Positions 10,601 to 18,585 are shown, counted from the first letter of the stretch. The stretch is 64,000 nucleotides of DNA from Rhodanobacter sp. Soil772 (GCF_001428385.1 NZ_LMSK01000004.1:1-64000), one strand, 5' to 3'. The notes: generated from the sequence alone by a model not told the origin. Made by a program: numbers and translations.

Positions 10601-10692
10601 CCTACCCGATCGAGGCAAGTTCGAGCTTTGGTCGCCCGTACAGCATGCAGACGGGACGCTATGTCCGCTTCGGTGCCTCGTACGACTTCTGA
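7624..10692 (+). CDS. Oar-like TonB-dependent outer membrane receptor
   Basis: Outer membrane beta-barrel receptor of 1022 aa. It has a signal peptide (about 1-31, ending TGLAFGQ), then a carboxypeptidase-regulatory-like Ig domain (about 32-110; SGRYAVDSLPLGNYTVTL). A TonB plug follows (about 120-240; TAEQLAKLPLARSAEAIALL and the YGAAYGRSDGG signature), and then a long barrel ending with a C-terminal aromatic residue (ASYDF). This layout matches Oar-type receptors, abundant in Xanthomonadales and implicated in uptake of large substrates or in adhesion; the ligand is unknown. The ATG at 7624 is chosen because GGGGA lies 8 nt upstream and a basic signal-peptide N-terminus follows. The ATG at 7609 and the longer frame from 7528 are less likely. 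Confidence 0.92.
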   Translation: MNSRKNFKTKQLQRTALALALGLGFTGLAFGQATTGSIFGQVPAGSGESVLVKSSSGITRQVAVDASGRYAVDSLPLGNYTVTLQHDGQAVDSRSNVTLRVGSGTEVSFGAHDAQNLSAVTVQANALPTIDVSGVDSRTVITAEQLAKLPLARSAEAIALLAPGVVQGSGLFTNLTGGSVVSFGGSSVTENAYYINGFNTTDPLSGFGGITLPYGAIDQQEIMSGGYGAAYGRSDGGVISQVGKRGTNEWHFGGQVQWTPKTLRADPKNWYYVNKDGSQGKMRQYRQNNKSWTTTVDAYVGGPLIQDKLFLFAAVEAERQQGESTGANVAPFVDHYRYDNPKWYGKLDWNITDSNILELTGASSKSSYQGVFNDFDYATKTEGGFNSNDTHTKNGADVYSAKFTSYITDDLTVTALYGKMKGTWYSSVADYDPTYPYIFGAQDQNPDLNGGSTITNSQTVSTVNLPGHRSTNTNLRVDVSYKLGDHTLTAGIDNQDQKNIDGGTKFPDAGLGYAWEYNDFGDPDTYVMGGPGTAQPGADWQNSPWVANTGSQPGGETGYYVARYRYHDNASVRVAQRAQYVEDSWQVNDRWLVKLGLRNDQFTNYNAVGEPYLRLTSPQWAPRVGFSWDVNGDSSFKVYGNAGRYYLALPTSVALRSAGTSLYTRAYYTYTGIDANGIPTGLTPIDTYLGSEAPVSANGEYGQARDPKTSASTNLKSEYQDEYIFGFDKKLGDSWVYGAKATYRNLRNAIDDVGDNISIIAKMNAMGIDPNSYDATRVPASILINPGSTSVFNIPKLGGGYYTVEMDWKNDFHFNTTMKRKYYGLNLYLEHPFDGKWFGKVDYVWSRSYGNSEGQVRSDIGQDDVSATVDWDYAATMDYANGALSNDRRHQIKAYGSYQIAPEWMVSGNLAILSGSPKTCLGYYGEAQTNPGLGYGPYYHFCKGQPSSPGATRNPWTYTLSLSAEYRPEWAGKKLAFNVMVNNVFDSQKITQTYPIEASSSFGRPYSMQTGRYVRFGASYDF

Positions 10693-10727
10693 TGATCTGA
10701 AGTAGCACGCATGTTGTAGTTGCAAGA

Positions 10728-10759
10728 AGGCCGCCGGGGATGACCCGGCGGCCTTTTTT
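10728..10759 (+). terminator. Rho-independent terminator after the TonB-dependent receptor
   Basis: AGGCCGCCGGG, GATGA loop, CCCGGCGGCCT, then a run of Ts. It lies about 35 nt after the receptor stop. Confidence 0.92.
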
Positions 10760-10897
10760 ATGTCGGCTATGTATGTGCTGGATGATCGGGCGCCTGGAAC
10801 TACGCTGTCGCTGGCCGTGGTCACCGGCAATAATGGTCAGGAACGGGCGCCGCGGCTCCACAGCTGCGGCGGAGGCGATACACACCAAGGCCAACGC

Positions 10898-12772
10898 ATG
10901 AGCCAATTCGCATTGCTGGGCAAGCGGCGTTTCGCGCCGTTCTTCTGGACCCAGGCGCTGGGTGCCTTCAACGACAATGCGTTCCGCAATGCGCTGGTGA
11001 TGCTGGTGGCGTTTCAGATGGGGCTGGACGATCACACGGTGTCGCTGTACACCAACCTGGCGCCGGCGCTGTTCATCATTCCGTTCTTCCTGTTCTCCGC
11101 CACCGCCGGCCAGCTGGCCGAGAAGTACGAGAAAAGCCGGATCATCCGCTACGTGAAGCTGTTCGAGATTGGCGCGATGGCGCTGGCCGCGTACGGTTTC
11201 TATACGCACCACACCGCGCTGCTGCTGATCGTGCTGTTCATGATGGGGATGCATTCGGCCACGTTCGGGCCGATCAAGTACGCGATCCTGCCGCAGGCGC
11301 TGAAACCGGACGAACTGGTCGGCGGCAACGGGCTGGTCGAGATGGGCACGCAGATGGCGATGCTGGTCGGCATGATCGCCGGCAACTCGCTGATGCTGGT
11401 GGCCGGCGTGGGGCCGCTGCTGGCGTCCGGCGCCACCATCGCGGTGGCGATCGCCGGTTATCTGGCCTGCCGCCGCATTCCGCCGGCGCCGGCGACCGCG
11501 CCGGAACTGAAATTCAACTGGAACCCGTTCAGCGAGACCGCGCGGGTGCTGGCGATCACCCGCGCCGATCGCGCGGTGTTCAACGCGGTGCTCGGCATCT
11601 CGTGGTTCTGGTTCTTCGGCACGGTACTGATCGCGCAGCTGCCGATCTACACGCGCGAGACGCTGGGCGGCGACGGTTCGGTCAACACGTTGGTGCTCAC
11701 CCTGTTCTCGATCGGCACCGGCGTCGGTGCACTGTTGTGCGAGCGAATGTCGGGCCGGCGGGTGGAGATCGGCCTGGTGCCGCTGGGCGCGTTCGGCCTG
11801 ACTGCGTTCGGCGTCGATCTGTACTTCGCGCGGCACGGCGTGGCGGCGGTGCGCGGGCTGGACTGGCTGGCCTTCCTGCACGGCGCGGGCAGCTGGCGGA
11901 TCGTGCTCGACCTCACCATGATCGGCGTGTTCGCCGGCTTCTACGTGGTGCCGCTGTTCGCCTACGTGCAGGCGCGCGCGCCGCGCGAGAAGCTGTCGCG
12001 CATCATCGCCGGCACCAACATCCTGAACGCGCTGCTGATCGTGTCGGCGGCCGGCTTCGGGCTGGGGCTGGGCGCGCTGGGCATGGATGCGCCGCAGATC
12101 TTCCTCGCCGCGGCGCTGCTCAACGTGCTGGTGGCCTGGTACATCTTCACCCTGGTGCCCGAGTTCGTGATGCGTTTCATCACCTGGGTGCTGGTGAACA
12201 CGCTGTACCGGGTGCGCGCCGACGGTGCCGAGCGGATTCCCGCCGAAGGGCCGGTGCTGCTGGTGTGCAACCACGTCAGCTTCATGGATCCGCTGCTGCT
12301 GATGGCGAACCTGCGCCGGCCGGTGCGCTTCGTGATGTATTACAAGATCTTCAGCATCCCGCTGCTGAGCTTCGTGTTCCGCACGGCGAAGGCGATCCCG
12401 ATCGCTGGCCACAAGGAAGACCCCGCGGTGCTGCAGCAGGCCTACGATGCGATCGACACTGCGCTGGCGGCCGGCGAAGTGGTGTGCATCTTCCCCGAAG
12501 GCGGGTTGAGCACCGACGGCGGGATTGCGCCGTTCCGGCCGGGCGTGGAGAAGGTCCTGGCGCGGCGGCCGGTGCCGGTGGTGCCGATGGCGCTGCGCGG
12601 CCTGTGGGGCAGCGTGTGGAGCCGGCGCGACTCGATGCTGCATCGCGCACGCTTGCCGCGGCGTTTTCGGGCACGGGTGGAACTGGTGGTCGATGCCCCG
12701 CGTGCGCCCGAACAGGTCACCGCGGCAACGCTGGAGGCGCGGGTGCGCGAGCTGCGCGGCGACCTGGCTTAG
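10898..12772 (+). CDS. MFS transporter fused to a PlsC-type 1-acyl-glycerophosphate acyltransferase
   Basis: 624-aa two-domain protein. Residues about 1-410 form an MFS/LplT-like membrane domain beginning with the characteristic WTQALGAFNDNAFRNAL. Residues about 430-620 form a PlsC/LPLAT domain with the catalytic NHVSFMD (HX4D) and the substrate motif FPEGGLS. The combination resembles the lysophospholipid transporter plus acyltransferase (LplT-Aas) that re-acylates lysophospholipids at the inner membrane. Aas proteins usually also carry an acyl-CoA/ACP synthetase domain, which is absent here. The ATG at 10898 is chosen because AAGG precedes it and homology begins there. An alternative is a general phospholipid-remodelling acyltransferase. 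Confidence 0.9.
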   Translation: MSQFALLGKRRFAPFFWTQALGAFNDNAFRNALVMLVAFQMGLDDHTVSLYTNLAPALFIIPFFLFSATAGQLAEKYEKSRIIRYVKLFEIGAMALAAYGFYTHHTALLLIVLFMMGMHSATFGPIKYAILPQALKPDELVGGNGLVEMGTQMAMLVGMIAGNSLMLVAGVGPLLASGATIAVAIAGYLACRRIPPAPATAPELKFNWNPFSETARVLAITRADRAVFNAVLGISWFWFFGTVLIAQLPIYTRETLGGDGSVNTLVLTLFSIGTGVGALLCERMSGRRVEIGLVPLGAFGLTAFGVDLYFARHGVAAVRGLDWLAFLHGAGSWRIVLDLTMIGVFAGFYVVPLFAYVQARAPREKLSRIIAGTNILNALLIVSAAGFGLGLGALGMDAPQIFLAAALLNVLVAWYIFTLVPEFVMRFITWVLVNTLYRVRADGAERIPAEGPVLLVCNHVSFMDPLLLMANLRRPVRFVMYYKIFSIPLLSFVFRTAKAIPIAGHKEDPAVLQQAYDAIDTALAAGEVVCIFPEGGLSTDGGIAPFRPGVEKVLARRPVPVVPMALRGLWGSVWSRRDSMLHRARLPRRFRARVELVVDAPRAPEQVTAATLEARVRELRGDLA

Positions 12773-12787
12773 GTCGGGGTTTTTTCT

Positions 12788-13657
12788 TCAGCCGACCCAG
12801 CTGCCGATCACGATCAGCGCCACCACGCTCAGCCACGCCAGCAAGGCGCGCAGCAAGGCGCCGCGCAGGCGCCGCAGTTCGGCCAGCGGGTCGCTGTGTT
12901 CCTCGGCGTAGCCGTCGCCGGCCTCGATATCGATAAACACGTCGGCCTGTGCCGCCGCGCCCAGGAAACCCGGGCTGGCGTCGTACCAGCTGGTCGGCGC
13001 GGCTTGGCTGTGCCAGCGCCGCCAGGCGCCGATCACCGCTTCCCAGTGGCCGACCACGGCCAGGGTGAAGGTCAGCAGCTGCGCCGGCAGCCAGTCCAGC
13101 GCGTTGGCCACGTAGCCGGCGGCGCGACGGCCGTCCGGATCGAGTCGCAGCGCGTCGTCGCGGCCCAGCGTCTGCGCCAGCCGGTACAGCAGCGCTCCGG
13201 CCGGGCCGAGCAGGAAGAACCACAGCAGCACGGCGAAGCGCCGGCGCAACGCGGCATAGGCGACCGCCTCGCCCAGCGCCGGTGCGTTCCAGGCGATCGG
13301 ACGCCCGTCGTCGGCCAGCGCCTGTGCCGCGGCTTCACGGCTGGCGCCATCCGGGGCGTCCAGGATGGCTTCCAGGTCGGCCTCGAACTCGCGCGGGCCG
13401 AAGCAGTACAGCAGCACCGCCAGCGCGAACAGCAACCGCAGCAACTCGCCCAACGGCGAACGTCCGAGCAACCATTCCAGCAGCATGCACAGGGTCAGCG
13501 GGAGCAACAGGGCCAGCACCACGCGCCCACCACCGCTGGTGTCCGCTAATTGCGCCACCCAGCGGCGGAACAGGCCGTCGCCGCGCCAGCGTGCCAGTTG
13601 CGGCACGACGTGCAACAGGCCGAGGGCGGTGAGGGCAACTAGCAGACTGATGGCCAT
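12788..13657 (-). CDS. ampE: AmpE-like inner membrane protein
   Basis: 289-aa polytopic membrane protein of the CobD/CbiB-like AmpE family, described as a modulator of beta-lactamase induction in enterobacteria. Hydrophobic segments are seen at about 1-20, 45-65, 70-86, 140-160 and 268-288. The typical block AYAALRRRFAVLLWFFLLGPAGALLYRL is followed by WLPAQLLTFTLAVVGHWEAV. The usual partner gene ampD is not adjacent. A stand-alone role in signalling from cell-wall status is family knowledge, not visible here. Confidence 0.82.
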   Translation of the reverse strand: MAISLLVALTALGLLHVVPQLARWRGDGLFRRWVAQLADTSGGGRVVLALLLPLTLCMLLEWLLGRSPLGELLRLLFALAVLLYCFGPREFEADLEAILDAPDGASREAAAQALADDGRPIAWNAPALGEAVAYAALRRRFAVLLWFFLLGPAGALLYRLAQTLGRDDALRLDPDGRRAAGYVANALDWLPAQLLTFTLAVVGHWEAVIGAWRRWHSQAAPTSWYDASPGFLGAAAQADVFIDIEAGDGYAEEHSDPLAELRRLRGALLRALLAWLSVVALIVIGSWVG

Positions 13658-13801
13658 GACGTAACGGACTCGCGGACAGTGGCTGCCATTGTAAGCGACG
13701 GACTGGTGCGGGCATCACGCGAAGGCGTCAACCGCCAATATCATGCGCTCGCCATGCCGAGATTCGCCATGCTCGTCGTGCGCGTGAACTGCCCCGATGG
13801 A

Positions 13802-14776
13802 TCAGCGTGGCTGGTTGTCGGCGACCAGCGCGTCCAGGTCCAGCCCCGCGCGCTGTTGCAGCCAGTGCGCCAGCAATTGATAGGACACCGATAGTCGCGT
13901 GGAAGGCAGGAAGCTGCCGTCGGCGATGCCGTCGACGATCTGCTGCGGGGTGAACCAGCGTGCGTCTTCCAGCTCGTGGTCGCGCATGACGATCCGCCGC
14001 GACACCGCGGTGGCGATGAAGCCGACCATCAGCGAAGCCGGCATCGGCCACGGCTGCGAGGAGTGGTAGCGCACTTCGTCGACGATCACGCCGGCTTCCT
14101 CGGCCACTTCGCGGCGTACCGCATCCTCCAGCGCCTCGCCCGGCTCGATGAAGCCGGCCAGGGTGGAATAGCGGCCGGGCGGCCAGCCGGCTTGGCGGCC
14201 GAGCAGGCAGGCGCCGTCGTGCTCGACCAGCATGATCACGGCGGCATCGGTGCGCGGGAAATGCAAACGCGCGCAGTCCGGGTTGGTGCATTGCGCGCGA
14301 TGGCCGGCGGCGACCAGCAGCAGCGGTGCGCCGCAGTGCGCGCAAAAGCGCGTCTCGCGCTGCCAGTGCGACAGGCCCTTGGCGTAGGCGAACAGGCTGG
14401 CCTCGTCGGCGGCCAGCTGCAGGCCGGCGCTGCGCAGATTCATGCGGCGTGCGTCCAGCGCAGTTTCGAGTTCGCCGATGCGCGCGGGGTCGTCCACCAC
14501 CAGCAGGAAATGCGGGCGTTCGTAGGCGATGCCGAGCAGGCTGGCGTGCAGCTCGCCCAGCCATTGTTCGCGTTCGTTCACGTCGAGCCAGCGCAACGCG
14601 TCGCCGTCGCGGCGCAGGAAGGCTTCGCCGCCGGCATCCAGCAGCAGGTAACGCGCTTCCGGCGCGCGCGCCTGCTCGACGATCCACACCGATTCGTCGC
14701 GCGACTCGGCGACACGGTCCAGCACCAGGCTGAGCCCGGCGAACGTGTTCGGCGGCGGCAGTTTGGCCCGATCCAT
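13802..14776 (-). CDS. nudC: NADH pyrophosphatase (NUDIX hydrolase NudC)
   Basis: NUDIX hydrolase of 324 aa that cleaves NAD(H) to NMN(H) and AMP, and in E. coli removes NAD caps from RNA. The NudC architecture is visible: an N-terminal domain, a four-cysteine zinc ribbon with CAHCGAPL and CTNPDC (about 130-152), then the NUDIX box beginning GFIEPGEALEDAVRREV. The signature SQPWPMPASLMVGF downstream of the box is characteristic of NADH pyrophosphatases. The frame is open upstream, but the ATG at 14776 is chosen because the upstream extension lies over erpA. erpA ends 11 nt before this start on the same strand. Confidence 0.93.
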   Translation of the reverse strand: MDRAKLPPPNTFAGLSLVLDRVAESRDESVWIVEQARAPEARYLLLDAGGEAFLRRDGDALRWLDVNEREQWLGELHASLLGIAYERPHFLLVVDDPARIGELETALDARRMNLRSAGLQLAADEASLFAYAKGLSHWQRETRFCAHCGAPLLLVAAGHRAQCTNPDCARLHFPRTDAAVIMLVEHDGACLLGRQAGWPPGRYSTLAGFIEPGEALEDAVRREVAEEAGVIVDEVRYHSSQPWPMPASLMVGFIATAVSRRIVMRDHELEDARWFTPQQIVDGIADGSFLPSTRLSVSYQLLAHWLQQRAGLDLDALVADNQPR

Positions 14777-14787
14777 CGGCGGCGTGC

Positions 14788-15162
14788 TCAGGCGGAGAAC
14801 GAGGAGCCGCAGCCGCAGGTGGTCTTCGCGTTCGGGTTGCTGATCACGAACTGCGCGCCGCTGAGGTTCTCGGCGTAGTCGATCTGTGCACCGGCGAGGT
14901 ATTGCAGCGACAGCGGATCGCACAGCAGGGTCACGCCCTCGCGCTCGATCGCCAGGTCGTCCTCGGCCTGGGCCTCGTCGAAGGTGAAGCCGTACTGGAA
15001 ACCCGAGCAGCCGCCGCCGGAGATGTAGACGCGCAGCTTCAGCGCCGGGTTGCCCTCTTCGGCAATCAGTTCATGCACCTTGTGCGCGGCGGCGGCGGTG
15101 AACACCAGCGGGGCGCCGCTGCTGCGGTAATCGGGGATCGCGACGAGAGTTTCCATGGTCAT
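14788..15162 (-). CDS. erpA: Iron-sulfur cluster insertion protein ErpA
   Basis: A-type Fe-S carrier of 124 aa that delivers clusters to apoproteins. The three conserved cysteines are present: one in [11 protein letters not shown] (about residue 52) and two in the C-terminal CGCGSSF. The sequence continues with [16 protein letters not shown] as in ErpA, rather than the IscA or SufA pattern. It sits directly upstream of nudC on the minus strand and is probably co-transcribed with it. Confidence 0.95.
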   Translation of the reverse strand: MTMETLVAIPDYRSSGAPLVFTAAAAHKVHELIAEEGNPALKLRVYISGGGCSGFQYGFTFDEAQAEDDLAIEREGVTLLCDPLSLQYLAGAQIDYAENLSGAQFVISNPNAKTTCGCGSSFSA

Positions 15163-15202
15163 CTAGATGGGGGCGTGGCGGACTGTAGCCAAGCATACCG
15201 CT

Positions 15203-15634
15203 TCAGGCCGGCATGGCCTCGTCGAGTTCGGCATCCGGTGCCGGCAATTCGCGCTGCGCTCCCTCGGCCTGGCGCGAGATGCGCCCGTTGACCTGGGCGC
15301 CGGCGGCCATTTCCAGCGTGTGGTAGCGCAGGTCGCCGTCGATGCGCGCCTGCGGCGCCAGTTCCAGCCGCACGCTGACGTTGACGTCGCCGGTCACGTG
15401 GCCGTTGATCACCGCCTGCGGCACGTGGATCTCGCCGTGCACCTGGCCGTGCTCGCTGAGCGTGAACATGGCATCGTCGCCCTCGCCCAGCACGGTGCCC
15501 TCGATGCGGCCGTCCAGGTGCAGCGCGCCGCTGAAGCGCAGGTCGCCGCGGATCACCGTGCCGCGGGCGATCAGGCTGGTCTCGTGGCTGGTGTTGTTGC
15601 GGTCGTTGCGTTCGTTGCGTCTACGGTTGAGCAT
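15203..15634 (-). CDS. Bactofilin (polymer-forming cytoskeletal protein)
   Basis: 143-aa bactofilin: a central beta-helix of hydrophobic-glycine rungs flanked by short polar tails. Visible rungs include TVIRGDLRFSGALHLDGRIEG, HGEIHVPQAVINGHVTGDV and ARIDGDLRYHTLEMAAGAQV. Bactofilins assemble into filaments at the inner face of the membrane and organise cell shape or polar structures. The start overlaps the end of the upstream coiled-coil membrane protein gene by 14 nt, so the pair is translationally coupled, a pairing that suggests a membrane anchor for the filament. Downstream is erpA, on the same strand. Confidence 0.9.
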   Translation of the reverse strand: MLNRRRNERNDRNNTSHETSLIARGTVIRGDLRFSGALHLDGRIEGTVLGEGDDAMFTLSEHGQVHGEIHVPQAVINGHVTGDVNVSVRLELAPQARIDGDLRYHTLEMAAGAQVNGRISRQAEGAQRELPAPDAELDEAMPA

Positions 15635-16376
15635 CGCGATCCCCTTCGGCGTTGGTGATGTTTCCGCTCAGCGCGGCGCCCCATGCGACGGCACGGTTGA
15701 CCGGCTCGCCGCTGGCGGGCTGAATGCTGATGCGCAATCGCGTCGGGCGAAAATCCGCCGGCAGCACGATGGTGCCGTGCAATTGCTGGAAATAGGTGAA
15801 ACGGAACGGCAGGCCGTCCTTCTGCGCGGCATCGCCGAGCGCGGGCCAGTCCAGCCGCGCCACCTGGTCGCCGCGCAGGCCTTCCACGCTGACCAGCGCG
15901 TTGCCGGAAATCTCGTTGCCGCGCTTGGCGTTCTGGGTCAGGCTGAGGCTGAGGTTCCAGCCGCGCGAGCCGGTAATCGGCTGCAGCTTCACTTCCTGCA
16001 GCTTCAGCCCCTGCCGCTGGGCATCGCCGCCGACCAGTCGCGAGTAGAAGCCCAGGTCGGCGCGCAGGCCGTTGAGCTCTTCCTCGCGCTGGGCCAGGGT
16101 GCCGCGCAGCGAACGGGTGGCGACTTCGTTGACCTGGGCCGCGCGCTGCAGGTTCGCGAGCTGCTGCTTCAGGTCGTCGATCTGGCCGAGCAGGGCGCGC
16201 TGCTGGCGATTGTCGACCGCGGCCGGGGCATTTGCCCGCCGGCCTAGCGCAGTAACGACCAGACCGACCACCAGCAGGCTGCCGAGCCATGCCAGGCCCA
16301 GCCACAACCAGCGTCGGCGCTGGCTGGCGTCGTCGTGCCGGCGCACGACAAAACGCGGTGGTGGTCGTGAGGCCAT
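15621..16376 (-). CDS. Single-pass membrane protein with coiled coil (DUF6776-like)
   Basis: 251-aa protein of unknown function. After a basic N-terminus there is one transmembrane helix (about 24-44; WLWLGLAWLGSLLVVGLVV). A coiled-coil stretch follows (about 55-105; RALLGQIDDLKQQLANL and LAQREEELNGLRADL), then a globular periplasmic domain (about 105-250). The pattern fits the uncharacterised DUF6776 family, and I am only moderately sure of that name. It overlaps the bactofilin gene, which suggests a joint role at the cell envelope. Confidence 0.75.
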   Translation of the reverse strand: MASRPPPRFVVRRHDDASQRRRWLWLGLAWLGSLLVVGLVVTALGRRANAPAAVDNRQQRALLGQIDDLKQQLANLQRAAQVNEVATRSLRGTLAQREEELNGLRADLGFYSRLVGGDAQRQGLKLQEVKLQPITGSRGWNLSLSLTQNAKRGNEISGNALVSVEGLRGDQVARLDWPALGDAAQKDGLPFRFTYFQQLHGTIVLPADFRPTRLRISIQPASGEPVNRAVAWGAALSGNITNAEGDRDAQP

Positions 16377-16481
16377 GCGGCGCGTTCCGGGGAAAACCGA
16401 AGGTATAGCCCCGGCGTGATGAAAGCGTCAAGGAACGGGTGCACGCTTCGGCGCGCCGGACCTCGATGCAGCCGACGTGGC

Positions 16482-16952
16482 TCAGCTCTGCATCTTGCTT
16501 TGCAGGTAGCGCTCCGCACCGATGTCCTTGACCAGGCTGAACTGGGTTTCCAGCCAGTCGATGTGTTCTTCCTCGTCGTGCAGGATGTTCTTGAACAGGT
16601 CGCGGCTGATGTAGTCGGCGATGCCTTCGCTGTACGCGATCGCCTCGCGCAGGTCCTTCACCGCGGCCAGTTCCAGGTCCAGGTCGCCCTGCATCGATTC
16701 CAGCGCATTCTCGCCGATGCGCAGCTTGCCCAGGTGTTGCAGGTTCGGCAGGCCATCGAGGAACAGGATGCGCTCGATCAGGTGATCGGCGTGCTTCATC
16801 TCCTCGATCGATTCCTTGTACTCGTGCTCGGCCAGCTCGGTGTAGCCCCAGTCCTTGAGCATGCGGTAATGCAGGAAGTACTGATTGATCGCGGTCAGTT
16901 CGTTGTAGAGCACCTTGTTGAGGAACTCGATGACCTTGGCATCACCCTTCAT
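16482..16952 (-). CDS. bfr: Bacterioferritin
   Basis: 156-aa haem-containing ferritin that stores iron as a 24-mer. It closely follows E. coli Bfr in order: [29 protein letters not shown], the haem-ligand Met with metal ligands in [20 protein letters not shown], and [12 protein letters not shown]. The ATG at 16952 is chosen over the in-frame upstream start at 16976 because the family begins MKGD and GGGAG lies just upstream. bfd lies 129 nt upstream on the same strand. A weak Fur-like match (about 10 of 19 positions) is seen at 17009-17027. Confidence 0.96.
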   Translation of the reverse strand: MKGDAKVIEFLNKVLYNELTAINQYFLHYRMLKDWGYTELAEHEYKESIEEMKHADHLIERILFLDGLPNLQHLGKLRIGENALESMQGDLDLELAAVKDLREAIAYSEGIADYISRDLFKNILHDEEEHIDWLETQFSLVKDIGAERYLQSKMQS

Positions 16953-17080
16953 GGTCGTTCTCCCGTCGACAGACAACGTGGACTATACGAATTCCACGCG
17001 GGAATCGACGGAATGAGAATGGCAATGGTTTGCCTGTGCGCGGGAGGACATCCGCGCATGGCAAGTAGAAGATGAAGGGC

Positions 17081-17278
17081 TCAGGCTGCGGCGAACGGCA
17101 GCTGGCAACGGACCTGCAACACCGCCTGGTCGAACGTGGCGCGGGCTTCCTGCTCGCAGCAGCCGCAGCAGTCCGAGCAGCCGGTGCGGGCCTGCAGTTC
17201 GGCAAAGGTATGCACGCCATCGGCCGCTTCGCGGCGGATGTCGTGGTCGGTGACGGCATTGCACATGCAGATGTACAT
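17081..17278 (-). CDS. bfd: Bacterioferritin-associated ferredoxin
   Basis: 65-aa [2Fe-2S] protein that donates electrons to bacterioferritin to release stored iron. The family pattern is present: the N-terminal CxC in MYICMCNAV (Cys4, Cys6) and a cysteine cluster near residues 34-41 (GCSDCCGCC) that supplies the CxxC pair. The cluster has five cysteines in eight residues, more than the two required, so which pair binds iron is ambiguous. The open frame runs far upstream, but the ATG at 17278 gives the conserved start. A Fur-like box lies 16 nt upstream. Confidence 0.93.
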   Translation of the reverse strand: MYICMCNAVTDHDIRREAADGVHTFAELQARTGCSDCCGCCEQEARATFDQAVLQVRCQLPFAAA

Positions 17279-17293
17279 GGCGCGTATAAGAAC

Positions 17294-17312
17294 GCGAATG
17301 CGAATGATTGTC
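17294..17312 (-). promoter_or_regulatory. Fur-box candidate upstream of bfd
   Basis: The 19-mer GCGAATGCGAATGATTGTC matches the classical Fur consensus (three NAT(A/T)AT-like hexamers) at 13 of 19 positions. It lies immediately upstream of bfd, which is iron-repressed by Fur in many gammaproteobacteria. Confidence 0.7.
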
Positions 17313-17343
17313 AACAAGCAGTTGACGGGCTGCTGCCATCCGT

Positions 17344-17904
17344 TCAGGCGGCGGCGCGGCCGTCGCGTGGCCCGGTCGGCGGAGTGTCGGCGTCGTCGCG
17401 CGGCGGCAGAGTGCCCAGCTGGACGCTGAACAGGTCCTCCACCAGCGGGGCGAAGTGGCGCAGTGCGCGTTCGTACACCTGCCGCTTGAAGTTGACGACG
17501 TGCGCGGCGGGGTACCAGAAGTCGACCCAGCGCCACAGATCGAACTCCGGCTTGTCGCAGGCATCCAGCTTCAGCGCCTCCTCGCCGCCGACCAGCTTGA
17601 GCAGGAACCAGACCTGCTTCTGGCCGATGCAGGTGGGCCGCTGGTGGTGGCGCACATAACGGTTCGGCAGGCGATAGCGCAGCCAGCCGTGGGTGGCGCT
17701 GATGACCTCGACGTGGTGCGCGGCGAGGCCGGTCTCCTCCTCCAGTTCGCGGTACATCGCCTCCAGCGGGGTCTCGTCCGAGCGCATGCCACCCTGCGGG
17801 AACTGCCAGCCGTCGCGATTGACCCGGCGCGCCCAGAACAGCCGGCCGTCTGCATTCAGCAGCACGATGCCGACATTCGGACGGTAGCCATCTACATCGA
17901 TCAT
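17344..17904 (-). CDS. rppH: RNA pyrophosphohydrolase
   Basis: 186-aa NUDIX hydrolase that removes pyrophosphate from the 5' end of triphosphorylated mRNA and so triggers decay. It starts [20 protein letters not shown] and has [22 protein letters not shown] leading into the NUDIX box ending EEETGL. The RppH-specific blocks [11 protein letters not shown], and [21 protein letters not shown] preceding YERAL, are present. Length is a little above the common 160-180 because of a Pro/Asp-rich tail. Confidence 0.95.
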   Translation of the reverse strand: MIDVDGYRPNVGIVLLNADGRLFWARRVNRDGWQFPQGGMRSDETPLEAMYRELEEETGLAAHHVEVISATHGWLRYRLPNRYVRHHQRPTCIGQKQVWFLLKLVGGEEALKLDACDKPEFDLWRWVDFWYPAAHVVNFKRQVYERALRHFAPLVEDLFSVQLGTLPPRDDADTPPTGPRDGRAAA

Positions 17905-18007
17905 GTCGCCTCCTGGAGTCGAACGGCGCGGCCATGGCCGGCAAGACCGCAGCGAAGTCCTGCGGTCGATTCAACCACGGCGCGCAAAGCGGCGGCAAGC
18001 GGCGGAC

Positions 18008-18036
18008 TTGAACCGACCGGGTTACCCAACTACACT
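18008..18036 (+). promoter_or_regulatory. Candidate tRNA-Met promoter
   Basis: TTGAAC (18008-18013), exactly 17 nt, then TACACT (18031-18036). It is followed by a GC-rich discriminator (GCCGCGCCCC), as is common for stringently controlled stable-RNA promoters. It lies about 50 nt before the tRNA. Confidence 0.55.
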
Positions 18037-18085
18037 GCCGCGCCCCGCCCGCATCGTTCTGATCCGGCATGGCGGGTTTCCCCAA

Positions 18086-18162
18086 GGCTATGTAGCTCAG
18101 CCGGTTAGAGCACAGCACTCATAATGCTGGGGTCGGTGGTTCGAGTCCACCCATAGCCACCA
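18086..18162 (+). tRNA. tRNA-Met (CAT), elongator type
   Basis: 77-nt cloverleaf with encoded CCA. The acceptor arms GGCTATG and CATAGCC pair. The D-arm is AGCTCAGCCGGTTAGAGC, the anticodon loop is CTCATAA with CAT at 18120-18122, and the T-arm contains GGTTCGAGTCC. The overall sequence is very like the E. coli elongator tRNA-Met. It lacks initiator features: the first base pair is formed, and the anticodon stem lacks the three consecutive G-C pairs. Confidence 0.97.
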
Positions 18163-18222
18163 GGACCAGGGCGTGTGTCTTTCCGCCGGTCCGTTCATCG
18201 CCACAACACGCAGGCGTTCGCC

Positions 18223-18585
18223 ATGCATATCTTCAAGGTGTTTCAGATCGAGGCGGCGCATCGGTTGCCGAACGTGCCGGCCGGGCACAAGTGCGCGCGA
18301 CTGCACGGGCATTCGCTCCGCATCGAGATCCATGTGACGGGCGAGCCGGACCCGCAACTGGGCTGGGTGATGGACTTCGCCGACGTGAAGGCGGCCTTTG
18401 CGCCGCTGTACGAGCAGCTCGACCATCACTATCTCAACGAGATCGAGGGGCTGGAGAACCCGACCAGCGAGATGCTGGCGCGCTGGATCTGGCAGCGGCT
18501 GCAACCGCGCCTGGCCGGGCTGGACAAGGTCGTGGTGCACGAGACCTGCACCTCGGGAGCCAGCTGCAGTCGCGACAGCTTTTGA
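18223..18585 (+). CDS. queD: 6-carboxy-5,6,7,8-tetrahydropterin synthase
   Basis: 120-aa PTPS-family enzyme that converts 7,8-dihydroneopterin triphosphate to 6-carboxytetrahydropterin, the second step of queuosine/7-deazaguanine synthesis. Zinc-binding histidines are in AAHRLPN and HGHS, the catalytic Cys is in KCARLHGH, and the C-terminal family block ETCTSGASC is present. The ATG at 18223 is chosen to start at [13 protein letters not shown]; the open frame begins at 18175. It follows the tRNA by 60 nt and may read through from it. Confidence 0.94.
   Translation: MHIFKVFQIEAAHRLPNVPAGHKCARLHGHSLRIEIHVTGEPDPQLGWVMDFADVKAAFAPLYEQLDHHYLNEIEGLENPTSEMLARWIWQRLQPRLAGLDKVVVHETCTSGASCSRDSF

Noticed and set aside
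10592..12643. 683-aa minus-strand frame opposite the MFS-acyltransferase gene
   Set aside because: His/Gln/Arg-rich shadow frame; the plus-strand product has clear MFS and HX4D motifs.
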